Shown here piece by piece: positions 17,482-26,225 of a DNA stretch of 64,000 nucleotides. This stretch comes from Bacteroidales bacterium. GTDB taxonomy: Bacteria > Bacteroidota > Bacteroidia > Bacteroidales > WCHB1-69. The notes beneath the pieces are model-generated. The model ran no database searches. It saw nothing but the letters and a program-made list of their open reading frames with translations, and was not told the origin of the DNA. The DNA is taken from positions 1 through 64,000 of the forward strand of contig JAILCI010000054.1 of NCBI GenBank assembly GCA_024686335.1, in the 5' to 3' direction. Position numbers and translations under genes: made by a program. How positions within the stretch are numbered: position 1 is the stretch's first letter; each line of letters opens with the position of its first letter.

Positions 17482-19596
17482 ATGGAAAACGGAATAGACA
17501 TATTACAAACTCCCATTGAGTATTTGAAAGGAGTGGGTCCAAAGAGGGCGGAAGTGTTGCGTAAAGAGTTCAACATCAGCAATTACCGCGACCTTTTGAC
17601 CTATTATCCGTATCGTCATATTGACAAGACTCACATCTATAAGGTACATGATATTGTGGAGAATGGGGGTTATATTCAATTGAGAGGCACGATTTCTAAT
17701 GTCCAACACATAGGACAACAGCGTGCCAAACGCATGACTGCCATTTTCAAAGATGATACTGGACAATTGGAGCTAGTCTGGTTCAACGGTCTCAAATGGG
17801 TGGAGGAGATGTTGAACAAACGTCAGGACTACATCATTTTTGGAAAGCCCACGCTTTTCAATGGGCATTGGAACATGACACATCCGGAAATGATAGATCC
17901 CACAGTGCAATCGGAGTCAGCCGTGCCGATGAACTTCATGCCGTTATACAACACCTCTGATGTCGCCAAGAAAAAGACCTTGGACTCTAAAGCTATCAGC
18001 AAGTTGGTGGCCAATCTTCTGCCCATGGTCAAGAATGCCATTCCGGAAACGCTCTCCGACAGAATGGTGAAGGAGTTGAAATTGATGCCTCTTAATGAAG
18101 CATACTGCAATATTCACTATCCGGCTAACAACCAAGACCTTGCGCGGGCAGCGCTGCGACTCAAATTCGACGAGCTCTTCTTCACGCAGATGAAGATGCT
18201 CTCGTTGAAACTGATCAACACGCAGACTATACAGGGACATCTTTTCAAGAAGGTGGGCGACTATTTCAACAATTTCTACAAGCACTACATCCCATTTCAG
18301 CTGACAAACGCACAGAAGCGGGTCATCAAGGAGATACGGGCTGACGTAGGCAGTGGTCGGCAGATGAACCGACTATTGCAGGGCGATGTGGGCAGTGGTA
18401 AGACCATCATCGCGCTCTTTATCATGCTGTTGGCAAAAGACAACAACTTCCAGTCCTGCCTGATGGCGCCGACGGAGATTTTGGCCACGCAGCATTTTGA
18501 GAAGATCAGCAAACAGGTAGCACCGCTAGGACTGCGCGTGGAGTTCCTCTCCGGGACCACCAAGACAGCCAAACGGAAACAGATTCTGGAAGGCCTGAAA
18601 AATGGAGACGTCGATATCCTCATCGGAACGCACGCTTTGATAGAGGACAATGTTGTTTTCAACAACTTAGGACTTGTTGTCATCGATGAGCAGCATCGTT
18701 TTGGCGTGGAGCAGCGTGCCAAGCTATGGCGGAAGAACAGCACCCCACCCCATGTGTTGGTGATGACCGCCACCCCGATTCCCAGGACATTGGCTATGAC
18801 CTTATATGGTGACCTTGACATCTCCGTCATCGATGAGTTACCACAAGGTCGTAAGCCCATTGTAACCAAACACATATACGACAAAGATAGATTAGCCCTT
18901 TATGGCTTCATGAAAAAGCAGATTGCTGCTGGTCGGCAGGTTTTCATCGTTTATCCGCTCATCAAAGAGTCGGAGAAGTTGGATCTGCTAGATTTGATGG
19001 CTGGTTATGAGGCTATTCAGCGTGAATTTCCTGAACCGGAGTACGGCATCGGCGTCGTACATGGCAAGATGAGTGCGGAAGACAAAGATTTTGAGATGCA
19101 GCGCTTTGCCAAGAACCAGTCGCAGATTCTCCTTTCAACCACGGTTATTGAGGTCGGCATTGACGTACCCAACGCCACGGTGATGGTCATCGAGAATGCC
19201 GAGCGTTTCGGACTGTCGCAATTGCACCAGCTGCGAGGTCGTGTGGGGCGTGGCGGCAACCAGTCCTATTGCATCTTGATGTCGAAATATGAGTTGAGTT
19301 CCGAGGGCAAGCAGCGCCTCAACGCGATGGTGAGCACCACCGACGGTTTTGAGATTGCCAACTTCGACTTGAAGTTACGAGGCCCGGGCGACATCCAAGG
19401 CACTCAACAAAGCGGCATGCTGGACTTCAAAATTGCGGACATCAGCAAAGACGAACAGCTGGTAGCCTATACTCGTAAGTTGGCTATGCAAATTCTGGAC
19501 AACGACCCGTCACTCTCCCAACCGGAGCATCAGCGGATAGCCGTCACCTTACGTGAGATGATGAAAAGAGAGAAAAACTGGACTCGAATCAGCTGA
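17482..19596 (+). CDS. recG: ATP-dependent DNA helicase RecG
   Basis: A 704-aa superfamily 2 helicase that reverses stalled replication forks and processes recombination junctions. An N-terminal wedge/OB domain (about residues 60-150) precedes Walker A GDVGSGKT at 301-308. The DEQH box (VVIDEQHRFGVEQ) and motif III VMTATPIPRT follow. Motif VI includes the QLRGRVGRG segment. Length is normal for the family. The gene is transcribed alone and ends 4 bp before the convergent U32 peptidase gene. GC content rises visibly in its second half. Confidence 0.97.
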   Translation: MENGIDILQTPIEYLKGVGPKRAEVLRKEFNISNYRDLLTYYPYRHIDKTHIYKVHDIVENGGYIQLRGTISNVQHIGQQRAKRMTAIFKDDTGQLELVWFNGLKWVEEMLNKRQDYIIFGKPTLFNGHWNMTHPEMIDPTVQSESAVPMNFMPLYNTSDVAKKKTLDSKAISKLVANLLPMVKNAIPETLSDRMVKELKLMPLNEAYCNIHYPANNQDLARAALRLKFDELFFTQMKMLSLKLINTQTIQGHLFKKVGDYFNNFYKHYIPFQLTNAQKRVIKEIRADVGSGRQMNRLLQGDVGSGKTIIALFIMLLAKDNNFQSCLMAPTEILATQHFEKISKQVAPLGLRVEFLSGTTKTAKRKQILEGLKNGDVDILIGTHALIEDNVVFNNLGLVVIDEQHRFGVEQRAKLWRKNSTPPHVLVMTATPIPRTLAMTLYGDLDISVIDELPQGRKPIVTKHIYDKDRLALYGFMKKQIAAGRQVFIVYPLIKESEKLDLLDLMAGYEAIQREFPEPEYGIGVVHGKMSAEDKDFEMQRFAKNQSQILLSTTVIEVGIDVPNATVMVIENAERFGLSQLHQLRGRVGRGGNQSYCILMSKYELSSEGKQRLNAMVSTTDGFEIANFDLKLRGPGDIQGTQQSGMLDFKIADISKDEQLVAYTRKLAMQILDNDPSLSQPEHQRIAVTLREMMKREKNWTRIS

Positions 19597-19600
19597 CGGT

Positions 19601-20845
19601 TTAGAACTCGTCAACCACAGTAACCCATTTGTATACTTGGTCGCCACGGCGTACCAATTGCTTGACAGGAACAGAGCAAAGCTCACCCTGCGGGGCAGTC
19701 TGTGTGGGTTTCAAATCGACGCGAATCTCCCCTACCGTCTCCTCATGGACACCAGTTGTCGGACCAATGATGAGCATCTCGTCACCCACAGAGAGAGAAT
19801 CCTCCTCAATAGCGATTTCAGCTACAGAAATATTACCGAAGAAGTTGGTTACCTTGCCAACGTGTTGTTTGACGCGCGTAGCCTGAGAGCCGTAGCGTTC
19901 AGACCACTCACCCATTTTGCGACCGAGATAGTAACCGTCCCAGAAATCACGGTTATAGACACTGCGTAGTCGTTGTGTCCAATGGTCCACTTTTTCTTTG
20001 GTATATTCCTGATTTTGAACAGCTTCTATAGCCTCATGATAACATTCTGTAACAATTTTGACGTACTCCGGAGAACGACCTCTACCTTCAATCTTGAATA
20101 TTGAAACTCCAGCTTTAATCATCTTGTCGATAAAACCGATAGTACAGAGGTCTTTGGGAGACATAATGTATTGATTATCAACGAGGAGTTCTATCTCATT
20201 GTCGTAATCGGTAACATGATAGGCGCGGCGACAGGGCTGGATACAGGCACCGCGGTTGGCGGGATAGTTATAGTTGTCGAGGCTCAGATAGCACTTGCCG
20301 GAAACAGCCATGCAGAGAGCGCCATGAACGAACATCTCAACCTGGACAAGTTCTCCTTTTGGACCTGTAATATGTTCATCTTGAATAGTTTGGCATATAT
20401 CGGCCACTTGACGGAGATTGCACTCACGACCTAGTACGACGACATCGGCGAACTGAGCATAGTAGCGCACAGCCTCCACATTAGTGACATTGCACTGAGT
20501 GGAGAGATGGATTTCCAGACCAATCTGGCGGGCGTACTGGATGACGGCCATATCGGAAGCGATGATAGCGGTGACTTGTGCCTTCTTGGCGGCATCAAGC
20601 AGGTCGTGGCACTTCTGAATCTCATCGTTATAGACAATCGTGTTGACGGTAAGATAGGAGTTGACCTGATGTTCACGGCAAATATCGGCAATCTGCTGCA
20701 AGTCGTCATAGGTGAAGTTTGCTGCGGAGCGGGAGCGCATATTGAGGGCGCCCACACCGAAATAGACGGCCTTGGCACCCGCCTGGATGGCGGCCATCAG
20801 CGACTCGTAGGAGCCGGCGGGAGCCATCAACTCGAGATGTTTCAT
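19601..20845 (-). CDS. Peptidase U32-family protein (TrhP/RlhA-like)
   Basis: A 414-aa protein beginning MKHLELMAPAGSYESLMAA, the characteristic U32 start. ATG 20845 was chosen because it follows the upstream stop by 2 bp; the longer frame would overlap that gene. The cysteine-bearing core HGALCMAVSGKCYLS and NRGACIQPCRRAY is near residues 165-200. Family members such as TrhP and RlhA are now linked to prephenate-dependent hydroxylation of tRNA or 23S rRNA, rather than proteolysis. It follows a pseudouridine synthase gene, consistent with an RNA modification role. Which RNA it acts on cannot be decided. Confidence 0.85.
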   Translation of the reverse strand: MKHLELMAPAGSYESLMAAIQAGAKAVYFGVGALNMRSRSAANFTYDDLQQIADICREHQVNSYLTVNTIVYNDEIQKCHDLLDAAKKAQVTAIIASDMAVIQYARQIGLEIHLSTQCNVTNVEAVRYYAQFADVVVLGRECNLRQVADICQTIQDEHITGPKGELVQVEMFVHGALCMAVSGKCYLSLDNYNYPANRGACIQPCRRAYHVTDYDNEIELLVDNQYIMSPKDLCTIGFIDKMIKAGVSIFKIEGRGRSPEYVKIVTECYHEAIEAVQNQEYTKEKVDHWTQRLRSVYNRDFWDGYYLGRKMGEWSERYGSQATRVKQHVGKVTNFFGNISVAEIAIEEDSLSVGDEMLIIGPTTGVHEETVGEIRVDLKPTQTAPQGELCSVPVKQLVRRGDQVYKWVTVVDEF

Positions 20846-20847
20846 TA

Positions 20848-22068
20848 TTAATTCTCCTCTTCTTTGGTTTTGGTAGAGATCATCTTCAGGAAAGCGACCT
20901 CCTTCTTGGTCAGAAAACGCCATCTGCCACGAGACAGATCTTTCTTGGTAAGTCCGGCGAAGACTACGCGGTCGAGTTTCTCCACCTCATAGCCCAAAGC
21001 ATCGAACATACGACGGATGACGCGGTTTTTGCCAGAGTGGATTGTGATGCCGACCACCTTCTTGCTGTCGGAGCTGTCCACATACTGCACATCATCGGGA
21101 ACAACAACACCATCGCTCAGTTCCACACCATTGCGGATAGTCTCCATATCGACGGAGGCGAATGGCTTGTCGAGTTCCACCATATAGACCTTCTCAATCT
21201 GAGAGCTCGGGTGTGTCAGCTTTTTGGTCAGGTCGCCATCGTTGGTAAAGAGCAGCAGACCTGTCGTGTCGCGGTCGAGGCGGCCAACGGGATAGATACG
21301 CTCTTCGCAGGCGTCGCGCACCAACTCCATGACATTAGCACGATCGCGCTCATCGTCAGTGGTGGTGATATAGTCTTTCGGTTTATTCAAAAGCACATAA
21401 ACGGGTTTTTCTCGTTGGAGAATCTTGTCGCCATAGCGAACCTCATCCGTGGGCATCACCTTGTGGCCCATCTCGGTAATCACCTCACCGTTGACAGTGA
21501 TGGCGCCGGAAGCGATGAGCACGTCAGCCTCACGACGGGAACAGATACCGGCGTTGGCAATATATTTGTTCAGGCGGATCGGACCATGTTGTTCTTCAAA
21601 CTCTAAAGTCAAGATCTTAGGTCTTTGCGGACGCTGACGACCCTCTTGTCTGCGGCGCTCCACTATCTCGCTCAGAATTTCCGAATCAGCGGTTATATTG
21701 CGGCGGTTTTGACGGCGGTCGCCATCACGACCTTTGCGATCATCGAACTTACGGCCACGTCTATTGCCACGGTCACGGCCAAAACCATTATCGCGGTCAA
21801 TGCTACGACCACGGCTGCGGCCACGACTATTGTCATCGCGATCGCCACCATTAAAGGATCTCTTGCGAGGATAACTTCTGCCCTCATTTTCCTCATCATT
21901 ATCGTTGAAACGGCGTTTCGGGCGGGCCGGCTTGCCATCGCGAGAAGAGGAAAAAGAGCGCTTACCTGAACGGTTGTCATCACGACGAGGACGGTCAGAT
22001 TTGCGAGGACGTCTGTTCTCGGAATACTGGTTGTCGTCTATATCTTCGGTATTGAATTTTCTTTCCAT
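20848..22068 (-). CDS. rluB: RsuA/RluB-family pseudouridine synthase with charged N-terminal extension
   Basis: A 406-aa protein. Residues 1 to about 140 are a low-complexity extension of Arg, Asp, Gly and Asn (for example RGRSRGRSIDRDNGFGRDRG), probably disordered and RNA-binding. An S4 domain follows (IRLNKYIANAGICSRREAD). The catalytic domain has the active-site Asp in GRLDRDTTGLLLF. The product modifies 23S rRNA uridine in the RluB family, though RluE or RluF specificity is possible. ATG 22068 was chosen because a -7 box lies in the longer frame at 22092-22099. The basic, acidic extension is common in Bacteroidota homologues. Confidence 0.88.
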   Translation of the reverse strand: MERKFNTEDIDDNQYSENRRPRKSDRPRRDDNRSGKRSFSSSRDGKPARPKRRFNDNDEENEGRSYPRKRSFNGGDRDDNSRGRSRGRSIDRDNGFGRDRGNRRGRKFDDRKGRDGDRRQNRRNITADSEILSEIVERRRQEGRQRPQRPKILTLEFEEQHGPIRLNKYIANAGICSRREADVLIASGAITVNGEVITEMGHKVMPTDEVRYGDKILQREKPVYVLLNKPKDYITTTDDERDRANVMELVRDACEERIYPVGRLDRDTTGLLLFTNDGDLTKKLTHPSSQIEKVYMVELDKPFASVDMETIRNGVELSDGVVVPDDVQYVDSSDSKKVVGITIHSGKNRVIRRMFDALGYEVEKLDRVVFAGLTKKDLSRGRWRFLTKKEVAFLKMISTKTKEEEN

Positions 22069-22091
22069 TAAACAGTATAAATTTTGCGCGG

Positions 22092-22099
22092 CAAAAATA
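22092..22099 (-). promoter_or_regulatory. -7 box of rluB promoter
   Basis: TATTTTTG on the minus strand followed by CCGCG, 23 bp upstream of ATG 22068. It likely drives rluB and the U32 peptidase gene. Confidence 0.68.
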
Positions 22100-22178
22100 G
22101 CAAATTCTCGCATATAAAGGAGTTAAAAAGATGAGGTGAGCCTCAATGCGTGAATTCGTACGTACTAAGATAAAAAAA

Positions 22179-22204
22179 TAGAGACGTTCCATGGAACGTC
22201 TCTA
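22179..22204. repeat. 26-bp perfect palindrome, GAGACGTTCC family
   Basis: Arm TAGAGACGTTCCA (22179-22191) is followed by its exact complement (22192-22204), centre CCATGG. The 22-bp core GAGACGTTCC-AT-GGAACGTCTC recurs at 36516-36537 and 37841-37862. It lies between rluB and the barrel gene at 22255, downstream of the latter's stop in its direction. Confidence 0.8.
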
Positions 22205-22228
22205 CAAAGGGTAATCCAAAAAACATAT

Positions 22229-22265
22229 TTTCATAGTTTAATAACTTAATATCTTCATAACTCAT
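22229..22265. repeat. Octamer tract
   Basis: Consecutive 8-bp units TTTCATAG, TTTAATAA, CTTAATAT, CTTCATAA and part of a fifth. The tract runs into the last codons of the barrel gene ending at 22255. The units resemble those at 8067-8106 and 36544-36583. Confidence 0.5.
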
Positions 22266-23907
22266 ACCCAATGCCCACAGCACCCAAACCCTTATAACCG
22301 GCACCTAACTCAAGACTGGCAAACCAGTGACGCCAACCGGCTTTGAGACCAAAGAGGGTGACATGCAGGGTGGAAAACTCGGTAGGAAAATGAGAACTAT
22401 TCAGGAAATTACTGCACCAAGGACTGGCATTTTCTGGATAGGACAGGTTGTTAACAATCTGGTCACCGAAGAACTGCGCCAGTCCGACCGATAGAGCCGA
22501 GTAAAGAGTCACGTGAGGACGATTCAGGTAGGAGAAACGCACCTCCGGCATAAGGGCCAGTGTATGAAAAATGCGAATGCAATCACCTGTAATGGACTGA
22601 TTTGTTTGAATTACAGACTGCTGATCCCTATAGTGCGCATAACTCAAGGAGATGCCAAGCCAGAACCACTTGGCAGCGCGGTAATGATAGGCAACAGAGA
22701 AGACCGGCGTGCTATGAAATCCTGAACTGCGCCATGATTCATTCGGCGGCAGCTGCTCGGGATAAACATAGACAAAATATCGGTCAAATAACATCACGCA
22801 TGTCGGATCACACACTTCGAATTTAAACTCATGGCGGAAAAGCTGCTTGTCGCTACTCCAATGAGGTTTGGCGGCAGATTTCTGCTTCTGCTTTTGAAAA
22901 GTTTGAATGAAGGCAAGTTGCGTATAGAACATGTGACTGCGCAGACGGAATGAGCCATTCTCATACGTCGTACTCGTTGAAGGCATAACATTTTGTGCGG
23001 GGTCAAGGCGAAGGGAGAAGGTCCCGGAGGCAAAATCGCGAAACGCGATGTTGGCACCGACAGTCCAGCGAAGCAGACCACCATGAGGCAATTGCACATA
23101 AAGACCTACATCTGCAATGAGATCCAAATTAAGGCGGTTAGGGTCTATACTCTCATCGGACAAGAGCAGGCCAGGCAAAGAGTTCGGACTGCTGACATCG
23201 TCATCGTAACCTGTGATGAAAGTGTTCCACGGCATGCGAAGTCGCAGTCCAGCTGAAGCTGTAAACCAAATTTTAGACCATTGAGACTTCCCTAATGTGT
23301 GAAATTCAAATTTCAAAGGCATGGATAAACCGGTTCTGTATATGCCAAAATGCTTATAATCAAATAGACTATAATCAGCATTATCTTGACGGGCATGATA
23401 TCGAAAAGCGCCGGTTGTTCCATAAGCTAAACCCGCTGACAACCCAAAATATTTGGCAAAATGATAAGAGAACTCCAATCCGATATGACCGCCAACGCCT
23501 GGATTTGCTTTAAGGGGAGCGTTTTTATTTGAGCCTATAAAGGTTTCATAATCAGCATTATCATAATGAAGCTTGGCGGGTGTAAGAATTCCAACATCCA
23601 TCAATATACCCAGATGAAAACCTTCAAAGGGGTTGGGTTTATTAGAATTCTTCACCGCTCTATAATCAGGGTCCTGTTCTTCCCAATCGAAACCCTCCAA
23701 TTGCCCCATTGCAGTATCGATGTTAACAGTATCAGAAATAGAGTGAATTTCCTTCAAGTGCAACGTATCGTGAAGAAAGAGCGTATCGCGCTGAACAATA
23801 GTATCATAAACAATCTTTGTTTCCGTCACATAGACCGTGTCGCGCTGCTGAGCGAAAAGTTGGACGCCCAGCAATAAAAGTGCTAGAAAACAGATACTAC
23901 GGTACAT
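22255..23907 (-). CDS. Outer-membrane beta-barrel of the ECF sigma operon
   Basis: A 550-aa protein with a signal peptide (MYRSICFLALLLLGVQLFAQ). The mature N-terminus is built from the repeated motif RDTVYVTETKIVYDTIVQRD and DTLFLHDTLHL at residues 22-55. A short linker precedes two stretches of amphipathic beta-strands: about 95-340 with PGVGGHIGLEFSYHF, and about 350-550. These suggest a large or double barrel. Its start overlaps the upstream gene by 11 bp (ATGTACCGTAG), so the two are translationally coupled. The DTV motif matches the C-terminus of that upstream protein. Function unknown; it is probably a target or sensor of the sigma system. Confidence 0.7.
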   Translation of the reverse strand: MYRSICFLALLLLGVQLFAQQRDTVYVTETKIVYDTIVQRDTLFLHDTLHLKEIHSISDTVNIDTAMGQLEGFDWEEQDPDYRAVKNSNKPNPFEGFHLGILMDVGILTPAKLHYDNADYETFIGSNKNAPLKANPGVGGHIGLEFSYHFAKYFGLSAGLAYGTTGAFRYHARQDNADYSLFDYKHFGIYRTGLSMPLKFEFHTLGKSQWSKIWFTASAGLRLRMPWNTFITGYDDDVSSPNSLPGLLLSDESIDPNRLNLDLIADVGLYVQLPHGGLLRWTVGANIAFRDFASGTFSLRLDPAQNVMPSTSTTYENGSFRLRSHMFYTQLAFIQTFQKQKQKSAAKPHWSSDKQLFRHEFKFEVCDPTCVMLFDRYFVYVYPEQLPPNESWRSSGFHSTPVFSVAYHYRAAKWFWLGISLSYAHYRDQQSVIQTNQSITGDCIRIFHTLALMPEVRFSYLNRPHVTLYSALSVGLAQFFGDQIVNNLSYPENASPWCSNFLNSSHFPTEFSTLHVTLFGLKAGWRHWFASLELGAGYKGLGAVGIGYEL

Positions 23908-24445
23908 AAACGGTATCTTTTATGGTGATAGTCTCTTTTATATGAACGGTATCACGCTTTTCAACGACCGTCTTCACCACTACGGGCTCTTCTGCTGTCT
24001 CTTTTTGCTTCGATGAGACAACATTATGATCAATAGGATGTGTAACCACTCGATTATTCGTAGGAGAGATTTCCTTTTGTTTCAAAATTGATGTTTGAGA
24101 ATTCTTCTCATCAGAAACAACTGGATAATTGACCACATCTCTTTTCTCCTCAGAGGCATTGAGAGTATCCGATGACGCAACCACTTCATTCTCATTATAT
24201 TGACTATGCAAAGCCTCGTCGTTGGACTTATGGGTGGCAAGCAGGGTTACGCCCACTCCTGTTGCGAAAGAGACCACACACACAACTATCTCCTTGAGAT
24301 GGGAAAGCAACCAGATGCCCGCTCCGGACTTAGAGGCACTGGCGGCAGCGGCAATCCGGGCATCCGACAATGGAGTCTTAGGAGCACGGGAAAGATTGGA
24401 GGTTCCCTGCTCAAAAAGGCGGTCTATTTGAGATTTGTTTTTCAT
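23897..24445 (-). CDS. Single-pass membrane protein, candidate anti-sigma factor
   Basis: A 182-aa protein with about 46 N-terminal cytoplasmic residues (IDRLFEQGTSNLSR near the start). One transmembrane helix follows at about residues 51-70 (IVVCVVSFATGVGVTLLAT). The periplasmic tail of about 110 residues is Ser, Glu and Lys rich and ends RDTVHIKETITIKDTVYVP. The topology and its place in an ECF sigma operon suggest an anti-sigma factor, but no conserved anti-sigma zinc motif is present. The C-terminal motif resembles the first 30 mature residues of the barrel encoded next. The assignment is inference. Confidence 0.55.
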   Translation of the reverse strand: MKNKSQIDRLFEQGTSNLSRAPKTPLSDARIAAAASASKSGAGIWLLSHLKEIVVCVVSFATGVGVTLLATHKSNDEALHSQYNENEVVASSDTLNASEEKRDVVNYPVVSDEKNSQTSILKQKEISPTNNRVVTHPIDHNVVSSKQKETAEEPVVVKTVVEKRDTVHIKETITIKDTVYVP

Positions 24446-24451
24446 CGTAAA

Positions 24452-24946
24452 TTACTTCGCAGAGTTGATATAGGGTATGGAGAGATTATAATGCTCATCT
24501 GTTATGGAATAGGTGAATTTGCCATACGAAGAATAACCATTGAAAAAGGGACCTTCGTTCTGTCTCTCTTCATAGGAAAAATTCTCTGACTGAAGGTTAT
24601 ATGGACCAATTCCTGTCGTATCCTCACAAGAATAGACTATTCCAGAATCTCCGAAATCGAAAATCATTCTATCATAAGAAAGTAGAAATTGTCTGAACAT
24701 ATTGAAACCTTCTTCGTAAGTGGCAGTGCCAATTCCACCAAGCTGGGCAATGATGAACTCCTCATTGGGGGCTAGTGTATAGGTCTGCGCTGTTTCCACA
24801 CTCCCATTAACAGAGATAGGAATAATGGTCACTGTATGTGATGAAGCATTGCGGATGGAGACAATCTCGGTATAGCCGGGATCACAGGCTGTCAACAGAA
24901 TGACTGCCGTCAATACATAAACTAATTTACTGATAATCTGTTTCAT
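24452..24946 (-). CDS. Lipoprotein of the ECF sigma operon
   Basis: A 164-aa lipoprotein with signal MKQIISKLVYVLTAVILLTAC (lipobox LTAC, Cys21). The mature part is beta-rich and begins DPGYTEIVSIRNASSHTVTI, like a small Ig-like or DUF-type immunoglobulin fold. I do not recognise a specific family. It lies 6 bp upstream of the anti-sigma candidate and 12 bp downstream of the other lipoprotein gene. It is probably anchored in the inner leaflet of the outer membrane, or surface exposed. Confidence 0.65.
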   Translation of the reverse strand: MKQIISKLVYVLTAVILLTACDPGYTEIVSIRNASSHTVTIIPISVNGSVETAQTYTLAPNEEFIIAQLGGIGTATYEEGFNMFRQFLLSYDRMIFDFGDSGIVYSCEDTTGIGPYNLQSENFSYEERQNEGPFFNGYSSYGKFTYSITDEHYNLSIPYINSAK

Positions 24947-24958
24947 AATGTTTATCTT

Positions 24959-25459
24959 TTAATCTAATAATTCAATACCTTGAGATTCGTGAGGTTTTAC
25001 AAAAGAAATGCTATAACCGTCATAGCAATTATCGCTTAAAGTCAGTATTTGGTTTTTGAAAGAGTCTTCACTGATAACGGCAACGGACTTCACAAAAAGG
25101 GGAATTTTATTGCCTGTGGCCTCCATAATATCCTTACATTGAGCTTCAGGAAAGGTCAAAGAAAACCAAACTATGTGTCCATCGTCAGAGTTAATAAAAA
25201 TAGGCATATCCACGTCGGTGTTGATCTGATAAAGGCCTGAGGCTATCTTTTCTCCACTCTTATAGAAAGTGAAACGGTTACCCTTAAAGACTATTTCTGC
25301 CTCAAAACCTTCAGTTGCCGGAGTATATAAATCCCCAGCAAAACCGCCTGAGGTTTGGATCCAGCGCCAAGTGCCAGATAGTTCTTTTCTTTCTGGTTTA
25401 CAGGCTGTTACAATAACAGCCAATATCATAATGGTGATAATTTTAATGGTATTTTTCAT
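24959..25459 (-). CDS. Lipocalin-like lipoprotein of the ECF sigma operon
   Basis: A 166-aa lipoprotein with signal MKNTIKIITIMILAVIVTAC (Cys20). The mature start ELSGTWRWIQTSGGFAGD and the following strands (FKGNRFTFYKSGEKIASGLY) resemble the lipocalin-like domains of Bacteroidota lipoproteins that open with G-x-W. It lies 11 bp after the sigma factor gene. The function is unknown; such domains may bind small hydrophobic molecules. Confidence 0.68.
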   Translation of the reverse strand: MKNTIKIITIMILAVIVTACKPERKELSGTWRWIQTSGGFAGDLYTPATEGFEAEIVFKGNRFTFYKSGEKIASGLYQINTDVDMPIFINSDDGHIVWFSLTFPEAQCKDIMEATGNKIPLFVKSVAVISEDSFKNQILTLSDNCYDGYSISFVKPHESQGIELLD

Positions 25460-25470
25460 ATCACTGTCGG

Positions 25471-25995
25471 TTATTTGTTCTGACTTTTCATCTTTTTTCG
25501 AGCTATGGCAGACAGGATGCCTTGCAATTCGTTTCGGGCGCGGGAGAGCAGCACTTTAGAGTTCGTGACGGAGATATTCAGAGTCTCCGCAATCTGATTG
25601 TGCGGAAGGTGCTCCACCGCATAGAGGTTAAAGACGGCCCGTTGTCTGGCTGGCAGTCTGCCCATCGCCTCCAGCAACTCCTCCTGAGAAAAATCCGTCT
25701 GTCCGACGGGCAATTCTTCTGGAGTCTCATCTGGCATCGCCATATTCTCATCCACCGTTTCCGTCTCAAGGCGGTTGCGCAGATACATCAGAGCTTCGTT
25801 GACGGCAATCTTCTTAAGCCACCCTTCGAAATTACCCCATCCGTGAAAAGAGCGTCCTTTCTCCATCGCTTTCAGGAAGGCGTCCTGAGCAAGATCCTCC
25901 GCCACCTGCCAATCGGAGACATAGCGATAACACACGCCAACCATCTTGCCGATGTGGTCCCGATACTGCTTCGTCCAGAATTCTTCCTTCTTCAT
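25471..25995 (-). CDS. ECF RNA polymerase sigma factor
   Basis: A 174-aa sigma-70 family protein of the extracytoplasmic function type. Region 2 is at about residues 12-80 (AEDLAQDAFLKAMEKGRSF, GWLKKIAVNEALMYLRNR). Region 4 is at about 112-165 (LPARQRAVFNLYAVEHLPHNQIAETLNIS). There is no region 1.1 or 3. It heads a five-gene operon with two lipoproteins, a single-pass membrane protein and a barrel, which suggests an envelope-stress or surface-signal circuit. Its own -7 box at 26022-26029 looks like a housekeeping promoter. Confidence 0.92.
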   Translation of the reverse strand: MKKEEFWTKQYRDHIGKMVGVCYRYVSDWQVAEDLAQDAFLKAMEKGRSFHGWGNFEGWLKKIAVNEALMYLRNRLETETVDENMAMPDETPEELPVGQTDFSQEELLEAMGRLPARQRAVFNLYAVEHLPHNQIAETLNISVTNSKVLLSRARNELQGILSAIARKKMKSQNK

Positions 25996-26021
25996 TCGTA
26001 GCTCTCTCTGATTATAGGATG

Positions 26022-26029
26022 CAAAAATA
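26022..26029 (-). promoter_or_regulatory. -7 box of ECF sigma operon
   Basis: TATTTTTG on the minus strand followed by CATCC, 26 bp upstream of the sigma factor ATG. It matches the housekeeping TAnnTTTG consensus, so basal transcription does not obviously need the ECF factor itself. Confidence 0.65.
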
Positions 26030-26163
26030 GGAAAAGGTTACAAAAAAAAAAGAGAAATAACGATATGGGCATCGCGGTTTTAACAACACCCTCGAACCTA
26101 ATGGTCTATAGGTAAAACATATCTGATTTTTGTCAAAAGAGCATTTCTACAGTAATATTTTTA

Positions 26164-26171
26164 TACATTTG
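26164..26171 (+). promoter_or_regulatory. -7 box of the HdeD-like gene
   Basis: TACATTTG followed by CACTT, a match to TAnnTTTG, 54 bp upstream of ATG 26226. The longer reading frame beginning at 26130 is therefore not coding at its start. Confidence 0.62.
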
Positions 26172-26225
26172 CACTTTCTCTTTTTTCAGAAAAAAAAAGT
26201 TCAAAAAGATCTAAAGCTCAGAATA

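Noticed and set aside
21625-21969. Alanine/threonine-rich reading frame opposite the rluB N-terminus
   Set aside because: It is the shadow of the Arg/Asp/Gly-rich extension of rluB.
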